Source: Pseudozobellia thermophila (lineage in GTDB: Bacteria > Bacteroidota > Bacteroidia > Flavobacteriales > Flavobacteriaceae). Taken from it: 64,000 bases of DNA. The stretch spans positions 283,402-347,401 of the forward strand of contig NZ_FQYU01000001.1 of assembly GCF_900141855.1 (NCBI RefSeq). The letters are read 5' to 3'. Position 1 is the stretch's first letter, and each line of letters opens with the position of its first letter. This document shows positions 61,726 through 64,000 of this stretch, piece after piece. The notes below the pieces were generated by a model. The model worked only from the letters and a program-made list of their open reading frames with translations. It did no database searches and had not been told where the DNA came from. Made by a program: the position numbers and the translations under genes.

Positions 61726-64000
61726 ATGAAATACTCAAAACTACTCTTTCTCTTGTGCAGTCTTATTTTTGCTTCGGCAACCTGGGCACAAACGATCGTG
61801 ACCGGTACGGTCACCGATGAACAGAACGTACCCTTGGCGGGTTCGACCATTCTCGAAAAAGGAACTTCAAATGGCACCTCAACGGATTTTGATGGAAATT
61901 TTACCATTGAAGTCTCGAACAACAATGCCGTATTGGAGATATCCTATCTGGGTTTTACGACCCTGGAGGTTCCCCTTAATGGGCAAACAAGTATTACCGT
62001 AAAACTAAGCGAAGATGCCACCCAACTTGAAGACGTGGTCGTAGTAGGGTATGGTACACAACGAAAATCGGATGTAACCGGTTCCATCGCATCGGTCAAA
62101 AGCGAAGACTTTAACCAAGGGGTGGTGGCCAACCCGGGGCAATTGCTACAAGGAAAAGTATCCGGCGTCAACATCACCAATGTCAGCGGGGAGCCGGGGG
62201 CATCACAAAATGTCATTATACGTGGTGTAGGAAGCCTTAGGTCGGGTACGGCGCCCCTGTATGTAATCGACGGATTCGTAATCAGCAATAATGATATAGG
62301 TATGGGATCGAGTCCCCTGAACTTTATCAACCCGCAAGACATTGCATCGATGGATGTACTAAAGGATGCCTCTGCCACGGCCATCTACGGTGCACGTGCG
62401 GCAAACGGGGTAATCATGATCACCACCAAAAAAGGGCAGGCCGGAAAATCGGAAATAGACCTATCGATATCTACCGCCATGTCTTCGATCGCCAAAAAAA
62501 TAGACGTGTTCAGCGCCGATGACTTCAGGCAGCAAGTGGTAGCCGCAGGAGGAACCTTGGACGACCAAGGGGGCAATACCGATTGGCAAGACGAGCTGAC
62601 CCGTACCGGAATAACAAAGAACGTTAACTTATCGATGAGCGGCGGGGTTAGCGACAAGTTCTCCTATTTCGTGTCCGGAGGGGTTTCCGACCAACAGGGC
62701 ATCTTCTATAACAGCGACCTAAAAAGGTACTCGGGTCGCGTAAAATTGAACCAAAAGGCATTTGACGGTAAACTAAACCTGGATTTTAACCTAACGGCCT
62801 CCAAAACCATAAACGAAAGGCCCAATATTGGCTCTACCATAGTGGATATGCTCCAATTGAACCCCACTTCGCCGGCCTATGACGCCAATGGCAACATCGC
62901 CGTTTTGGAAGGTGCCAGCGGACTGATCCTAAACCCTTTGTTACGCAATGAAATCTATTTGGACGAAGCCAGGAGCAACCGTATTTTGGCAAACATTACC
63001 CCTTCGTTGGAAATCGTAAAGGGACTGACCTATAAGGTGAACCTTGGGGTCGATTATTCCATCACCAACAGGGATATACAAAGCATGCCCTATACCTTGG
63101 GCGAAGGACTTTTTATGGGCACCCTGAACACCATAGCTACCGAGAACAGCAATTACTTGGTAGAAAACACCCTTACCTATAAACTCGATTACGAAAAGCA
63201 CAATATAACCTTGTTGGCAGGCCATTCATACCAAGAAACCAAGTTCGAAAGAAAGAATATCAACTTTCAAGGAGGCTTTGCCAACAACGGTATAGAGCCC
63301 CGCTACCAAGATCAATCCAGTACCGAGGTTACGGCCACCACCTTGGCGTCTACCGCCACCATCGACGAGCTGCAATCGTATTTTGGAAGGCTAAACTATT
63401 CCTACGCCGACAAATATTTATTGACAGGAACCTTGCGTGCCGATGGCTCCTCTAGGTTTGGCGCAAATAACAAATACGGCTATTTTCCATCGGTAGCCCT
63501 GGGTTGGAATATTTACAAGGAAGATTTTTTGGCCAACAACAACATCTTCGACAACTTGAAATTACGTGCCTCGTGGGGCCAGACCGGAAACCAGAACGGT
63601 ATAGCTAGTAAAGCCAGCTATGCCAGTTACAACGATTCCAAAAGCGATAACGACACCTATCCCTTGGATGGTACCGAATCCACGCTGGACGATTACCCTT
63701 ATGGCACCATTGCCGTGCGTACGGCCAACCCCGACCTAAAGTGGGAAGTGGTCACACAGGCGAATTTGGGGCTCGATTTTGCACTGTTGAACGGTAGCCT
63801 AACTGGAACCTTCGATTATTTCAACAAGGTAACCAGCGATGTCATTCTGTACGCTACCACTCCCGACCCGATCAATCCTACCGAGAAATATTGGACCAAC
63901 TTTCCCGATATGAAAGTAAAGAACAAGGGGTATGAGGTTGCCTTGGACTATAGGGGCAACGTTAGTGACGACTTTACCTATAACATTGGGGGCAATGTTT
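61726..64000 (+). CDS. SusC/RagA-type TonB-linked outer-membrane porin (5' part)
   Basis: The frame is open from ATG 61726 to the window end, giving about 758 residues without a stop. A signal peptide (LLFLLCSLIFASATWAQ) and a carboxypeptidase-regulatory-like domain (TVTDEQNVPLAGSTI, STDFDGNFTIEV) precede the TonB-linked motif QLEDVVVVGYGTQRKSDVTG. A plug with LYVIDGFVISN, QDIASMDVLKDASATAIYG and ARAANGVIMITTKKG and the barrel (YLLTGTLRADGSSRFG) follow. It imports an unknown ligand. A SusD gene should follow outside the window. It is preceded by the phosphatase fusion gene, but a functional link is not shown. Confidence 0.93.
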   Translation, partial: MKYSKLLFLLCSLIFASATWAQTIVTGTVTDEQNVPLAGSTILEKGTSNGTSTDFDGNFTIEVSNNNAVLEISYLGFTTLEVPLNGQTSITVKLSEDATQLEDVVVVGYGTQRKSDVTGSIASVKSEDFNQGVVANPGQLLQGKVSGVNITNVSGEPGASQNVIIRGVGSLRSGTAPLYVIDGFVISNNDIGMGSSPLNFINPQDIASMDVLKDASATAIYGARAANGVIMITTKKGQAGKSEIDLSISTAMSSIAKKIDVFSADDFRQQVVAAGGTLDDQGGNTDWQDELTRTGITKNVNLSMSGGVSDKFSYFVSGGVSDQQGIFYNSDLKRYSGRVKLNQKAFDGKLNLDFNLTASKTINERPNIGSTIVDMLQLNPTSPAYDANGNIAVLEGASGLILNPLLRNEIYLDEARSNRILANITPSLEIVKGLTYKVNLGVDYSITNRDIQSMPYTLGEGLFMGTLNTIATENSNYLVENTLTYKLDYEKHNITLLAGHSYQETKFERKNINFQGGFANNGIEPRYQDQSSTEVTATTLASTATIDELQSYFGRLNYSYADKYLLTGTLRADGSSRFGANNKYGYFPSVALGWNIYKEDFLANNNIFDNLKLRASWGQTGNQNGIASKASYASYNDSKSDNDTYPLDGTESTLDDYPYGTIAVRTANPDLKWEVVTQANLGLDFALLNGSLTGTFDYFNKVTSDVILYATTPDPINPTEKYWTNFPDMKVKNKGYEVALDYRGNVSDDFTYNIGGNV

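Overview
The window looks like a chromosomal segment from a marine Flavobacteriaceae-type member of the Bacteroidota. Signs of this are SusC/RagA and SusD/RagB pairs, TonB-dependent receptors with an N-terminal carboxypeptidase-regulatory-like domain, an HmuY-type lipoprotein, lipoproteins with a short lipobox, little use of Shine-Dalgarno sequences, and -7 elements of the TAnnTTTG type. The genus cannot be fixed from sequence reading alone; Zobellia- or Maribacter-like organisms are plausible. Both ends of the window cut through genes: an RND pump on the left and a SusC-type porin on the right.

Left part (1-35.7 kb): the end of an RND efflux operon with its outer-membrane factor and a TetR regulator, then mostly housekeeping genes. 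These include a CYTH triphosphatase, a DinB polymerase, an AraC regulator, a TonB receptor, ArfB, an orphan ABC ATPase, prolyl oligopeptidase, asd, mscL, alr-tdk, rsmI-hopJ-UDG, a divergent AhpD-like/OsmC pair and recJ. A probable haem-acquisition locus (HmuY lipoprotein plus TonB receptor, with a DUF6607-like protein divergent) follows, then an MFS transporter, LpxH, QueD, a 2OG-Fe(II) oxygenase, a PHP-domain lipoprotein, an enoyl-CoA hydratase, a MATE pump, a GNAT, a USP and tRNA-Ala(GGC). Two small, clearly paralogous single-span membrane microproteins of 35 and 37 aa lie directly behind the enoyl-CoA hydratase gene.

Middle (36.0-39.3 kb): a four-gene signalling module. It encodes a short coiled-coil protein, a 267-aa cytosolic protein with a roadblock-like C-terminal half, a Rab/Ras-like small GTPase whose catalytic Gln position is Thr, and a hybrid histidine kinase. 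The last three genes overlap. A structured intergenic region with a strong terminator follows and may carry a small RNA.

Right part (39.9-55.7 kb): what I read as a phosphonate utilisation locus organised like a polysaccharide utilisation locus. A three-gene operon (DUF5690-type MFS transporter, TIGR03364-type FAD oxidoreductase, PhnX-like HAD phosphonatase) is followed by an oppositely oriented XRE-cupin regulator. Next comes a long operon: SusC, SusD, a secreted type I phosphodiesterase with a PA14-like domain, a secreted metallo-beta-lactamase-fold hydrolase, a PbfA-type (R)-1-hydroxy-2-aminoethylphosphonate ammonia-lyase, a purple-acid-phosphatase-like enzyme and an alkaline-phosphatase-superfamily enzyme. 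The inferred route is: capture and import of phosphonate-bearing molecules, removal of esters outside the inner membrane, conversion of aminoethylphosphonates to phosphonoacetaldehyde by the FAD enzyme and PbfA, and C-P cleavage by the HAD enzyme. A shared 12-nt motif lies upstream of both operons and may be the regulator's operator.

Far right (55.9-64 kb): an LpxH-like phosphoesterase, a glycosyltransferase and a GH1 glycosidase in one operon, then a PI-PLC/GDPD-like plus alkaline-phosphatase fusion, and the first part of a second SusC.
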